NCBI GenBank assembly: GCA_027563935.2
Contig: CM050454.1
Location: 22,689,501 to 22,753,500, forward strand
DNA length: 64,000 bases
Direction of reading: 5' to 3'
Source of the DNA: Costus lasius
Taxonomy: Eukaryota > Streptophyta > Magnoliopsida > Zingiberales > Costaceae
Position numbers and translations under genes: made by a program. Each line of letters begins with the position of its first letter. The stretch's first letter is position 1. The notes beneath the pieces are model-generated. The model did no database searches and was not told the DNA's origin. It saw nothing but the letters and a program-made list of their open reading frames with translations. Of the stretch, positions 1 to 10,144 are shown piece by piece.

Positions 1-539
1 CTTGACAATCTAAAATCCTAAGTGCCATTAGCTACTCTTTTATATGAAAGAGGCTAAGCTTACAACAAACTAGTTGGTGGGGTGGTTAGAAAATTCTAAC
101 CTCCCAAAAGCTACATAGAATCAAATCACAACAACCTACCAACTAAAGAAAGAAGTTAAGACAACTAAAGCAAGATAATCCCAACAACCCCAGCATATGT
201 GGGCTTTGGCTGGATGTGGTTGTGGGTTGGGCCTTGTTGGGCCGATTGGACTTGTGGGCTTTGTTGGGACGGGTCACACTATCTTGGAGCAAGCAGCCAC
301 GAACTAGTAGTAGTGGCTCGTCTGTGGTTGGTTAATATTGGTGTTGACCGTCCTTGTGGCATGTTTGTGAGCCAGTTGTGTTGGCGATCTGGTTTGGGCT
401 CAACCTAGGTTGTTGGATCTAAGCGCATGGGGTGAAGGGGCTTCAATCAATTCGATACAGGGCTGATTACCCCCATGTACTTGTCTGGAGGCTGAACCTG
501 GCACTGGGAGCATTGAATGGCCTTTGAAACTGGTGGGTC
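1..539. other. unassigned left-edge sequence
   Basis: No coding region is recognised. From about 199 to 290 there is a cluster of TGGGCT/TGGGCC motifs (for example near 199, 226, 237 and 255) resembling those in the CopA LTRs. This suggests LTR or promoter-derived sequence, but no termini are visible in the window. Confidence 0.3.
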
Positions 540-574
540 TGGAGCTTTTGGAGAAATTACGGGTGTGCTGTCAT

Positions 575-900
575 TTGCATCACGGCCGTAATTTTTTTCA
601 GGCATTTCTGCGAACTACATAAAAGGTTTCACAGCCGGGCTGTAATTTTTGTCACAGTTGTAATTTAAAATCACAGGGGGGGCATAATGTCTATCACTGC
701 CAAAATCTTCTCGGTTGGGGTCGAGTGGGGCGTTTGAGACTTTGACAAGCGGACCATAATTTTCATCACGGTTGTAATATGAGTTTACAGGATGGGCTGT
801 AATTTTTATCACGGCTATAATATTTTCCAAGTTCTTCCACAGACTCCACCGAGAACTTTACAACAGGGCCGTAATTTTTGTCATGGCCGTAATCTCCTAG
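575..900. repeat. dispersed near-palindromic GGCCGTAATTTTT/TCACGGCCGTAA units
   Basis: Five degenerate copies lie near 580-598, 637-668, 752-778, 792-822 and 868-896. Each pairs a GGCYGTAATTTTT half with a TCAYGGCYGTAA half about 28 bp long in total, with 45-110 bp between units. On the minus strand the units read as a recurring peptide Y-x-x-D-K-N-Y-x-P inside two short open frames. Related motifs occur in the Ath1 LTRs (about 49285-49460) and at 5985-6020, so this is more likely LTR-derived than coding. Confidence 0.6.
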
Positions 901-1473
901 AATTTTCAGCGATGACTCTGAGGTGTCTGGTGATGATGGGTCTTGCACTGCATCAAAAGTATTTAGAAAGGAATGCATGAGAGAATTGGTCCCATGTTGT
1001 GATCGATCCTGGTTGTAAAGAGTGTAGCCAAATATGAGCTCGATTCCTATGAGAAAAAGGAAAAACCTTAGTCGAATAGCATCATTGGAGACACCATTCA
1101 TTTTCAATGTATCACAATATTCTAAAAATATCGAAAGAAGTATATTTTGGTCTTCCAATGGTGAACCCCCAAATTGTTTCTATTGAAGCATAGAAAGTAG
1201 GGCAGATGTTATCTCAAAGTTGTTTGCATCCACGATAGGGTGAGCAATGCTAGAATTAAGCCCTTGCACATTTAGAGCTGTGAAATCTCTCAATGTTTCA
1301 TTGTTATTGTCTATGGTAAGAGGTAGAGGTTCAGTTCTAGTTGAGCCTTCTTTGTTTCTCAACACCTTGAGTCTTCTTCTTCGTTTGAATGTGCACTCAA
1401 TTTTCAAATCAATGTCATACAACTCCCCTGTTCTAAAATTTTTGTGCATAAACAAGTTTAACAGGTATATCAA
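901..1473 (-). pseudogene. Athila-like gag N-terminal fragment (Ath2)
   Basis: Read on the minus strand this matches the start of the Ath1 gag at 55143-56357. Shared blocks are a basic RRRRL segment, LRDFTALNVQGLNSS, VDANNFE and, after a break near 1160-1180, FLEYCDTLKMNGVSNDAIRLR. The frame changes near 1160 and the protein then drifts from the family around 940, where the motif repeats begin. Gag would form the virus-like particle, but this piece lacks the C-terminal half and zinc knuckle. It sits immediately downstream, in minus-strand terms, of the LTR at 1639-3260, which is the expected gag position. No function remains. Confidence 0.75.
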
Positions 1474-1638
1474 GAAGCCTAAGCAAAAAACAAAGTAATA
1501 CTAGCAAAATAAAAATAAAGTAACTAACGAAAGAAAGATAAGAAAAGAAAATCAACAAAGCAATGTTTAGTATGTTAATAATTAAACTAGCGTTATATTA
1601 GTAGTTATCCCTAGCAATCACTCCAAAAACTAATTATA
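1474..1638 (-). other. Ath2 leader with degraded primer-binding site
   Basis: The stretch around 1604-1626 aligns by eye with the Ath1 primer-binding site and spacer at 56491-56520. It has the same order (CCC-GCAA-AC core, then an AAAAACT spacer, then the LTR start), but the tRNA-Asp complement is heavily mutated. Confidence 0.35.
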
Positions 1639-3260
1639 TGTGTGAATACCACTTGGTATCAACCACCACCGCAAGAGCACGACTTACTGGTGTAGTACAA
1701 GTTATTATTCTGACAAGGACAAGTGTCAACTGCCAAAGGATCATGTAATCAATAGCTAGACAAACTAATTATAGTTTTGAATGCAAAGTAATTAAAACTA
1801 GCAAATCAAATTGGTTACCAGACAAGAGGTACGAGCTAAATGCAATTTTGAGATAATTCAGGAGATTAGTGTTCATCACAATGACAGATCTAAATTTAAA
1901 CACAAAAGTAATAATGCAGCTGATCTAAAATGTTTAAGGATATTATTCGCAAGTATAGGTTATCCCATTCAACAGTATAACCCGATATTTATTCAGATTG
2001 GTCTCCTACTTTCATGGCTTACTAAACTAAATAGATCCAATGAGTACAAGGATAATATAAAAAGTCCACGCATAAATTCTAACTCCTTTCGTGATAGAAT
2101 AATATGAACCCAATCTAAGCAATTCCAATGTTGCAATTCAGCTTTTAGTCTTTCTCACGATGTTTTAAACATGTAAAAACTTGTCCAAAGTAAATACAAG
2201 GTAATAACACAGCGAAAATCGAATAAACAAAGGTAGATTAAATAAACATTGATATTATAGGGTTCTAATAAAAGATTCAAATGAAGGACTACATCCCTAG
2301 TCTTAAATAAGAGAGCTTAAGCAACCATGATAAAACTATTAAGCACAACTTTTTGAATCTAAATTCCTAGTAAAATACAAATGAAAGGAAGAAAATATTA
2401 GGAGGAAAGAACAAACAAATCTCCTTAGATCTGATATGGAGTTACCTGCAATTTCACCAATGAAAAATCCCCTTCCGCCACTGTTTGTCATTCTTTGTCG
2501 CCACTCCTATCGCCGCTCTCTTCTTCTTCTACCAATCAACAACTCTGAAAGCTCAAGAAAGTTCACTTTTTGTTCCCAAATGATGCCTCTTCTACTTCCC
2601 CATGAAATCCCCTTGAAGACCGTCTAAATTCCAAGAGAAATCAGCTAATTTTGGGTCCCTCAGGTTCTATCTTGGCCGTGAAGCTCATCATGGCTTAGCC
2701 ATGCGTTAAGTGACTAGGAAGTCCATGATGGTCATGTAGCTAGTCACAGGTATGCCATGAATTGTGAAAAACTGGCATGTGTATCAGGCTATGAAGCTGG
2801 TCACAGCTGGTTTATGAACCTTTCTATAAATAATTGACATGTTGATCATGACTACGAAGCTAGTCACGGTCGAGCTGTGATCCTCTTGGCGAAGAAATTG
2901 TCAAACTTCAGTTTAAGCTTGTCATGGTTGTGATGCTCATCATGGTTCAATTGTTATAAGGTCATTTGCAAAATGCTCATCTTGGCCATGATGTACGTCA
3001 TGGGTAGGCCATGACAAATGGAGAATATTTTGGTTGACTTCAAATTTGTTGTGCTAACTCGATTTTTCATCCTAAATTACTCGATGTTTAGAATTTTCAA
3101 ATAAGCTCCAAAATTGAGTGATTTCCCTCGAATTGTAAAAAAAAAGAGGTGAAGATTCTAAACTCAGCAATTAAATAAGTCTTAATAGGACATAAAAATA
3201 ACAGAATTTGCCTTGTTTGAGATAAAATCATATCAGAAAATATTATAAAAATACAAGACA
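1639..3260 (-). repeat. Ath2 LTR, about 1.6 kb
   Basis: The interval lies between a degraded PBS on the left and a polypurine-type tract on the right (3262-3300, whose complement ends in a TCTAGGGG run). It begins with TGTG and ends with AAGACA. Because gag lies to the left and 3' non-coding sequence to the right, one LTR joins two internal regions of opposite ends. That fits either a tandem pair sharing an LTR or LTR recombination. The segment 2650-3010 contains many short GCCATGA/TCATGG and GGTCACAG motifs resembling the U3 of Ath1. Confidence 0.5.
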
Positions 3261-3300
3261 TCGAAATCCCCTAGACTTAAATTCTTGCTTGTCCTCAAGC
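3261..3300 (-). other. Ath2 polypurine-type tract next to LTR
   Basis: The plus-strand sequence CCCTAGACTTAAATTCTTGC followed by a leucine-rich-looking CTTGTCCTCAAGCAAT closely matches 49719-49754, the tract next to the Ath1 3' LTR. In minus-strand sense it is a purine-rich AGGGGAT run directly before the LTR, where plus-strand DNA synthesis would be primed. Confidence 0.5.
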
Positions 3301-4859
3301 AATAAAAATAAGATAAAACACAATCTAGAGATGAAAAAGATACTTCATAGCTCAAAACACATAACCAAGTCAAATCCTTTCATGAACAAGGCAAGATTGT
3401 TTCAGAATTCAAAGAAATAGGCCTATTACCATGAATAAACTAAAAAAGGTTCCATAATCCCAGTTAATAAAACTATTAGCAAGTAAAATACAATGATTAC
3501 TGATGTTTGCTATACTAACGCACCACTAACCGCAAGTGTGACGGCTTTGTCATGATAGTACTAAAATGTCCACAGGGACAGTGATCAAGTACCAAAAGAT
3601 TTTGAATTAATAGCTAGACAATCGATTAAACGGTTTGAGATTACAAAAAGTAAAACAATACAACTTAAAGCAAACCAAATTTGGCAAGAGAAAGCTTTGA
3701 GGAGAATACAAGGGTTAGAGATATCGGAACATCGGCTTCATCTCATTGATGGATCTTAAATTCAAACGAGTTAAAATTATAGCAAAGCAATTTTAAAAGT
3801 TCTCAAAGAAATATCAAAAGGTACAGATTACCCTCTTTGGACGGCGTAATCTGGTAATCAGAAAAAAGATGAAATCCGGTCAAGCTTGTAAAATATCCAT
3901 GGGAGATATCATTATGAACAAAGCTCAACAATTCAAGGTATTCAAAATAATCATCTATCGTCAGGAATAAAGGTGTGAAGATCCAGAAACCAAAGTCAGA
4001 TAAGACTTACCTCCGTGAAATGCAGTAATCTCCTATGTGGTATATGTACTCCGTTCGAACCTGATTCATCTAAAGACACGAGTTGGAAAAACACCAATGC
4101 ACTCTTATTTGTATTTTTGTCCTCTCAATTTTGATTTTGACTTCAACTCATTTCTTAGGTACTACTGCCAATTTTACGCAGTGCCAAGTAGAAGAGTCTA
4201 TTTTATTTTCTTTTTCTATTTACATTTTTTTTTTGACACAAAGTAACATTTATGAGAGGAGATCGTAGCTTAGTGCATTAATTATATCCAACATCTAGCA
4301 AGGAGAATCAAATTGATAGGGTCATATACTTCTACAAGAAGATCATAAGCATGCCTTAAGAGAAAAATCTTAATCAAAAATAGGATCTATCACTTCACAA
4401 CCTTTTCAAATAAGATAATCAAATGAAATTTCTGAGCTAGAACTAAGATTCAAAACATAATGATGTCCATGGAGTCAATATAAATATGAAGCTATCGTGA
4501 TTTCCGTTGAAAATTAGAACAGTATCAGCATGTGAAAGTAATCACAGAGTGTAATCCAATATAGGAAGTCAAGGGTGCATCCAATATCAAAACAAGGAGA
4601 ATCAAAACAAAACACAAAGTGCTATAATTATCTAAAAAGTTTTAAAACAAGACAAACCAAAGTGAACCCTCTATCTCCTAGACTTGAAATCTGTATAGTC
4701 CCTATGCATAGTATGTAAAGATCAAAATTTGGAGATATGGGTTGTGATACTCACAAGATTAGTAGGAGTCATTGTTGATGCTTGTCTCAACGCATTACTC
4801 TTGAGGGTCATCCTCATTGTCGTCATATTTTAGGAGGACATTCAGAGAAGTTGGAAAAG
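3301..4859 (-). other. Ath2 3' non-coding region with an embedded LTR fragment
   Basis: This is non-coding sequence between the LTR and the former pol. Positions 3504 to about 4055 resemble the start of the LTR at 1639 (shared CCGCAAG, TAATAGCTAGACAA and AGTACCAAAAG-like blocks in the same order), so a partial LTR appears to be embedded here. Positions 4130-4200 match 50040-50110 of Ath1, including CTGCCAATTTT-CGCAGTGCCAAG, showing a conserved non-coding block in both Athila copies. No env-like frame of normal length is present. Confidence 0.45.
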
Positions 4860-5036
4860 CTATTGGCCTTTGTGGATTTGAATAGCGTTGCACATAGGAA
4901 ATCCAAAGATATCATGCGTTCTCGGTATAGCGGCTGATGAAGAGGGTGGATCAATAGAAGATGCAAGCTGGCGGAAGGAAGTAGCAGGTATATGCATGGT
5001 GGATTTTCGGGCTCCGATTTTGCGTTTGGGGGCCAT
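4860..5036 (-). CDS. 58-codon basic N-terminal-like ORF in Ath2 3' region
   Basis: A short minus-strand frame starts with ATG at 5034-5036 and stops with TAG at 4860-4862. It begins MAPKRKIGARKST and continues as a serine/proline-rich segment. Many Athila elements carry an extra frame between integrase and the 3' LTR, and this position fits. I infer it may be the truncated start of such a frame, but I do not recognise a domain and the stop comes after only 58 residues. It could be chance. Confidence 0.25.
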   Translation of the reverse strand: MAPKRKIGARKSTMHIPATSFRQLASSIDPPSSSAAIPRTHDIFGFPMCNAIQIHKGQ

Positions 5037-5149
5037 TGCAGATGCAGCAGATTTAAATCAAGAGAAAGCAATAGCAAAAGGAAAATAGGGTAACCTGGAA
5101 GAGTTCTGAGAGATGTAGATGCTGAAAATCAGGAAAGTGGGGGTACTTC

Positions 5150-5476
5150 TTGGCAGATCTTGTGAAGCACGTAGAATTGGAGATAGAAATCAAGCTGAAG
5201 GAGGTGAACTCTTCGGCATATTTTGTGAAACACTTTGATGTAGAGCAGCAGGGCAAATTCAGTCAGTTGCCGAGAGATGTCTATAACTATGCAAATGCGC
5301 GGATCAATTTCAACAGATGGAATCAGGATAAAGATAACCAGGAATCTTCATCTCCAGAGTTGCCGACGCTCATGAGGATATCAGCGGGTGGTCGGTATTC
5401 TCAGCAACAGACAAGATCTCGAAGATCAGGCAGAGGCGAGCGGCGGAGAAGAAATTCCGCTCGAAACTTTCATTAA
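5150..5476 (+). CDS. unrecognised 108-codon ORF antisense to Ath2
   Basis: A plus-strand frame of 108 codons runs antisense to the surrounding element. Its N-terminal half is mixed and charged, and its C-terminal 30 residues are very arginine-rich (SRRSGRGERRRR), as in a nucleic-acid-binding or localisation tail. I do not recognise a family. Some gypsy elements carry an antisense extra frame between pol and the 3' LTR, so the position is suggestive, but a frame of this length in GC-balanced sequence may be fortuitous. Confidence 0.2.
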   Translation: MADLVKHVELEIEIKLKEVNSSAYFVKHFDVEQQGKFSQLPRDVYNYANARINFNRWNQDKDNQESSSPELPTLMRISAGGRYSQQQTRSRRSGRGERRRRNSARNFH

Positions 5477-6192
5477 ATATCAGCAAACTCAGGAAGCAGA
5501 AGTAAAGAAGCAATTGGCAGCTGGATTGCTGCACGGAAGAGGCGCTAAACTTTAATTAAGGTCTTAATCATATGTTTCAGCGGGTTAATGGCGCACGAAA
5601 GAGCGACTTCAGAAGAGGGATAGTCACCACCATTAACCAAGCGTCTGGCGACAAGCTTTTCTTGCAGGTAACTCAACACATCTTAGTGACAAATCTTGCT
5701 GATTTCCATTGAGGAAGATGAAGAGCAACGACTATTTTGTATGGCTGGAGGAGTAATGGCAGAGGAAGTCGGTGGCTGCAGAAATCGGATTGAAGGTGAG
5801 GGTGGCGGAAGTTTTCTGTTGAAGCTAGCGCCGATTGAAGACGGGTTGCGATAGATTAAAGGCGGGCAGATTGAAGATTGCGAATTGAAGAGGGCGATGG
5901 CGTGATTGATGTTGCGGAGGTGGAAAAGCCCAGTTCCCACATCTTGGCAAAAATCACAGTGACCCTAATTTTTTTTGCCAAGCTATGGCCGTAATGTGTA
6001 TTAAGGCCGTGGCTGTAAAGCGATTTTTTTTAAAAAAAAACACACTCAAGATTATGGCTGGATCCGAAATCTCAAGCTCGACCTGCAATAAAGATAACAC
6101 ATGTCAGAAAAAGAAATGAAAATTAAAGAAATATAGCACTTGGGTTGCCTCCCAAGAAGCGCTTGTTTAGGGTCTTTAGCTCGACCGCAGTG
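5477..6192 (-). other. Ath2 non-coding sequence flanking lost pol
   Basis: No supportable gene is visible here. Positions 6142-6190 (GGGTTGCCTCCCAAGAAGCG, then CTTGTTT and GTCTTTAGCT) match 50965-51010, the segment just after the Ath1 integrase stop. It therefore marks the original end of pol. A GGCCGTAATG/AAGGCCGTGG motif pair occurs at 5985-6020. Confidence 0.45.
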
Positions 6193-6935
6193 TCATTCAA
6201 AGTCCGCATTGTAGGTGTCAGTATGATGTTTTTCAACCGAGCCCATTAGTTTCACATATGCTTGGGCTTCTTCATTCTTTTTAGCTTCTGGACTCTCCGA
6301 GAGATAGACCTCTAGTGGGTCCATATTCATCCCATCTGCCATGGGATTTTCATCTTTATCAGCCTTGTCGATAACATTCAAGCTATAATATGAATCTGCA
6401 ATGGAAGCGTGTTTCAGACTTCATGATAGATCAAATTGAATAGCCTCCTTACTGATGTTTAAGGCTAGTTTCCCGTTTTTAATGTCAATAACTACTCTGG
6501 CAGTTGCAAGAAATGGTCTTCCCAAAATTATCGGTAACTTGGTGTCCTTCTGCATCCAAGCACAACAAAGTCGACTGGAATGAAGAAATTTTCGACCTTG
6601 ATCGGGACATCTTCCAGGATTCCTACCGACTTGCATACTGAATGGTTAGCAAGTTGTAATGAGATCGGTGTTGGTTTTGCATCGCCAATGTCCAATTTCC
6701 TATATATAGAAAACGACATTAAATTGACACTGGTGCCTAAATCACATAATGCGTGATCAAAAGATAAATCCCCAATTTTGCATGGTATTGAAAAACTACC
6801 CGGATCTTTCAATTTCTCTAGAAGCTTGTTTTGAATAATGGCGCTACACTCTTCAGTTAGTGCCACTGTGCCTGGTTCCTCTAGCTTCTATCGGTTTGAA
6901 AGAATGTCCTTTAAAAATTTTGCATACATGGGCAT
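6193..6935 (-). pseudogene. Athila-like gag end plus aspartic protease, pol deleted (Ath2)
   Basis: On the minus strand the frame from 6866 carries TEECSAIIQNK, the protease-like motif ALCDLGTSVNLM (catalytic Asp present) and GILEDVPIKV. A frameshift near 6560 moves the reading to PIILGRPFLATA, and a further shift leads to the C-terminal segment ending at 6193. The same order is seen in Ath1 at 53991-54620. The usual RT, RNase H and integrase (about 2.8 kb in Ath1) are absent: the protease runs straight into post-integrase non-coding sequence at 6142-6190. It is interrupted on the right at 6936 by a CopA LTR. Confidence 0.75.
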
Positions 6936-8289
6936 TGTTGGGAAACCCCGGGGAAATTTTACAAATCTTTGGCATTACAGATTACAAAAACATAGCGAAA
7001 GAATATCCCCGAAACTGGTCAGTCCCAAAAACCCAGTGAAGCTCGTCATGCGAGGGAGTCGACACGATGAGAGGAGAAAGTACCTAGAGCAAGTGGAGGC
7101 CGATGTCGAGGTATGCGCCCAAGCATTCGCCCTCTGCAGTCTAACGCACACGGATGCTTTGAGCTCTCTTCTTCCATGCCCGGTGCTAGCCTCGGGAAGA
7201 AGATCCAAGGCTTAGGGAGATCTCCAATTCACTTGCGCTAACCTTGAGGAAGGGATGCGCCAAGAGAAGGATTGAGGAAGGGAAGTCGCCAAGTATCAAT
7301 GCTCCTTGTGCCAAGAGGAAAGGAGGAAGATCACTTGCGGCTAAGAGGAAGAGAAGACCTTATGCCAATTCTTTGTTCTCGCCCCCTTACTATTCTCTCC
7401 AATTAAATTGATGTCTTTTGGGGCTCATGCATGCATCTAATATATAGATGCAAGAGGCAGCAAGGCAAGAGGGAGTTGGCACAATTCATGAAGGAGTTAT
7501 GCGGCTAGGGATGCAATTAGGGTTAGGTCTAAGGAAATTCTCCCAAAGCTTTCCTATTAGCCATATGTGCCAAAAACCTTCCTAAGAAGTTCTTCTATCC
7601 ATATCAACCCTAAGACTTGCTATAGAGGCAAGCATTCCATCCAAAGAACCAAGGGGAGGCGCCAATTGCTTCCATAACAAGCAAATTGCGCCAAGCTCAC
7701 CCAATTATGCCCTTGGCACCAATGGGGTTGGCTTTTCTCCCCCATTATACCCCTTTGGGTTCTTATCCCTTCACGACAACTTGTTCTTGGGCCTTATTGG
7801 ATAATGAGCTAGCCCAAACTTCATTACATGGGTTGATTAAGTTATTGGATCTAATCCAATGCAGCTCTAATCCAAATTCAACCAACTATGGTCAAATACG
7901 GGTCAACCTGCCAAAAATAAAGTTTGGCTCCAATAACTCTCTTCTATCTTATCAGGCCCATTGGCGCTGACGAAATCTCCTAAATAGATCCGAGCTATCT
8001 AATAACTCGATCATAAGGCTTCCCGATCAATACGAGAACTCGAGTATCAGGGTATGTGAACCTGTAGGTTCCTTTGACGTTGGCAATGTTGACCTAAGTT
8101 CACCACAACCAGTGAGTGGCACCGCCTACTACCCAAGTCATCAGAATGGATATCGACATTGACATCCCCATCATCGCAACTAAGTACAGTTACATTATAG
8201 TCCCTTTGCCAAACTAATATCCGATTGGACAAGTGTGTCATCACTTGTTTTCACCCAATCTCATGGTCATGACTAAATCAAGTTCTCAC
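6936..8289 (-). mobile_element. CopA LTR, minus strand, 5' part missing (A0)
   Basis: It begins TGTTGGGAAACCCCGGGG, the complement of the CopA LTR 3' end, and keeps the typical CopA order of blocks up to AATCTCATGGTCATGACTAA near 8270. It stops where A1 starts at 8290, so about 580 bp of U3 are missing relative to the copy ending at 36997. The central part (about 7300-7950) differs from the other CopA LTRs. A minus-strand TATA-like tract lies inside a perfect inverted repeat at 7433-7451. Confidence 0.75.
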
Positions 8290-10130
8290 TGTTGGTGTAT
8301 ATGCCCTTGGACCCGTTGTTGGTCCATCTTGCACTACTTGACATTGATATTTAATATATCATTCTGGCATTGTCGTTATTATGCTATGTTTACATCTGTG
8401 ATTATGTACATGGATAATAATGTCCCTGGAGACAGATTGTATCTGTGCTTAAACGGTGTGTCCCCAGTAGAGTACCTAAGTGGATAAGGGACAGCTCTGG
8501 TGCATGTGAGACTGGTATATGGGCTGGTTACGCACGGGGTACTAACGCAGGCATATGGGTATATCAGTGGTGGATATACTAGACCGACCCGCTGTGAGGC
8601 TTTAACTTGGTGTCATGAGTTAAGCTCACATGTGACAGGAGATGCATTGATCCCTTGACTTGAGGTCATTGACTCTTCTATATAGTTAGGAGCATACTTT
8701 GATACAACCTAACGCCTCGCCGTAGCAGGGAGGTCATAACGGTTGTCATTGGGTATGTCACGACCCATATGAGAAGATTAATGGACAGACATAGGATTTG
8801 CCCCTTCCTATGGGAAGCTTGATATCCACGGGGCCCCCCTATGGTAGCATGACTGAAAGTGTATGGCCATACCCAGGTGAAAGCCTGATTTAGTCATGAC
8901 CATGAGATTGGGTGAAAATAAAGTGGTGACACACTTTGTCCAATCAGATATCAGTTCCGCAAAGAGACTGTAATGCATCGGTACCTTGTTGCGATGATGG
9001 GGATGTCGATGTTGATATCCATTCCGATGACTTGGGTAGCAGCGATGCACTGCTAGGTGCCAATCACTGCTTGTGATGACTCGGTTCATCACTGCCAACG
9101 TCTGAGGAACCTACAGGGTTGCACAACTTCAAACTCGGGTTCTCGTATTGATCGGGTAGCCTATTGATTGAGTTATTGAATAACTCAGATCTGTTTGGGA
9201 GAATCCATCAGCACCACTGTGTTAGATGAGATGAAAGGAATCATTTGGAGCTAACTTGTTTTTGAGCCTAGTAGGCCAAATGGGCCCAATAGACCAAGTT
9301 GGGCTAATAGGCCAAATGGGCTCAATAAGCCATTTGGGCCAATGGGCCAAATGGAATGGCGGAAGCTACTTAGAGTGAGCTTGGCGCATTTCCTTGAGGT
9401 GGACAAATCCAAGTTGGACATCTTCTTAAGGAGAGAAGCTTGGAGCTTCTCACTTGGAGTGGGTGAATGTACTTGGGCGCATGGCACTTGGAGTGGGCGA
9501 AATGGGTTTTACCTCTTGAAGAGGTGTGTCTCTTCATGAAGAGGTGTGCCTCTTCACTAGTGAAGAGGTGCACCTATTCATGGGTATATAAACCCCCTTC
9601 CTCCCTCCTCATCGCAACTCTTGAACTCTTGCACCCTTGTCCCCCTTGTCCCCACTCTTGGAAAGAGGGAGAGGGATGTTCGCCCATTGCCTCTCCTCTT
9701 CCCTTTAGTGAGTTCGGAACTTTGGAAGTTCCTTGGCGCCCTCCTCTCCAAAGTTGGACTTTGGCTTCGGTTGATTTTGGTTCGGATCTTGGTGGAGTGC
9801 TTCAAGAGTTGGGCTCCGACGAAGCTCCACCTCCTCTGGAGTTGGCGCAAGTGATTGAGGAAGTCTCCCAAAGGCATGGATCTTCTTCCCGAGGTAGCAC
9901 CGTGCGTGGAAGAAGAGGATTCGAGGTTCGGCTGTGTGCGAGACTGCAAAGGGCGCACATTTGGGCGCCTGCATCGCATCACTTAATTTGCATCAAGGTA
10001 TCATCTCCTAGTCACCGTGTCGATCTCCTCGCAAGACTCGATCTTCTGGGTTTTTGGGACTGGCCTGTTTTGGGGATTGCTTCCGCTGTGCTTGTCTATA
10101 AAATTTTAAAATCCCTGGGGTTTCGCAACA
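8290..10130 (+). mobile_element. CopA 5' LTR (A1), 1841 bp
   Basis: It starts TGTTGGTGTATATGCCC and ends CTGGGGTTTCGCAACA, immediately before a primer-binding site. It resembles 46331-48268 at both ends. It contains a TGGGCC-rich stretch at 9270-9355, three palindromes at 9512-9568 and a TATATAAA box at 9585-9592. It is inserted in the A0 LTR; the 5 bp before it are CTCAC, but the other flank is lost with the truncated 3' part. Confidence 0.85.
9585..9592 (+). promoter_or_regulatory. TATA box of CopA LTR A1
   Basis: TATATAAA lies 17 bp after a perfect 20-bp palindrome and about 540 bp before the LTR end, which is a reasonable U3/R position. The minus-strand copy has the same box at 26394-26401. 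Confidence 0.6.
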
Positions 10131-10131
10131 G

Positions 10132-10144
10132 TGGTATCAGAGCC
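10132..10144 (+). other. primer-binding site, initiator tRNA-Met type
   Basis: TGGTATCAGAGCC follows the LTR end with a one-base gap. This is the standard complement of the 3' end of plant initiator tRNA-Met used by copia elements. Confidence 0.9.

Noticed and set aside
199..408. 69-codon plus-strand frame rich in Trp and Gly
   Set aside because: Composition follows the TGGGCT/GTTGGG repeats; no domain and no homologue within the window.
5683..5940. 85-codon minus frame in Ath2 3' region
   Set aside because: Low-complexity Ser/Pro-rich, no match to Ath1 and no domain.
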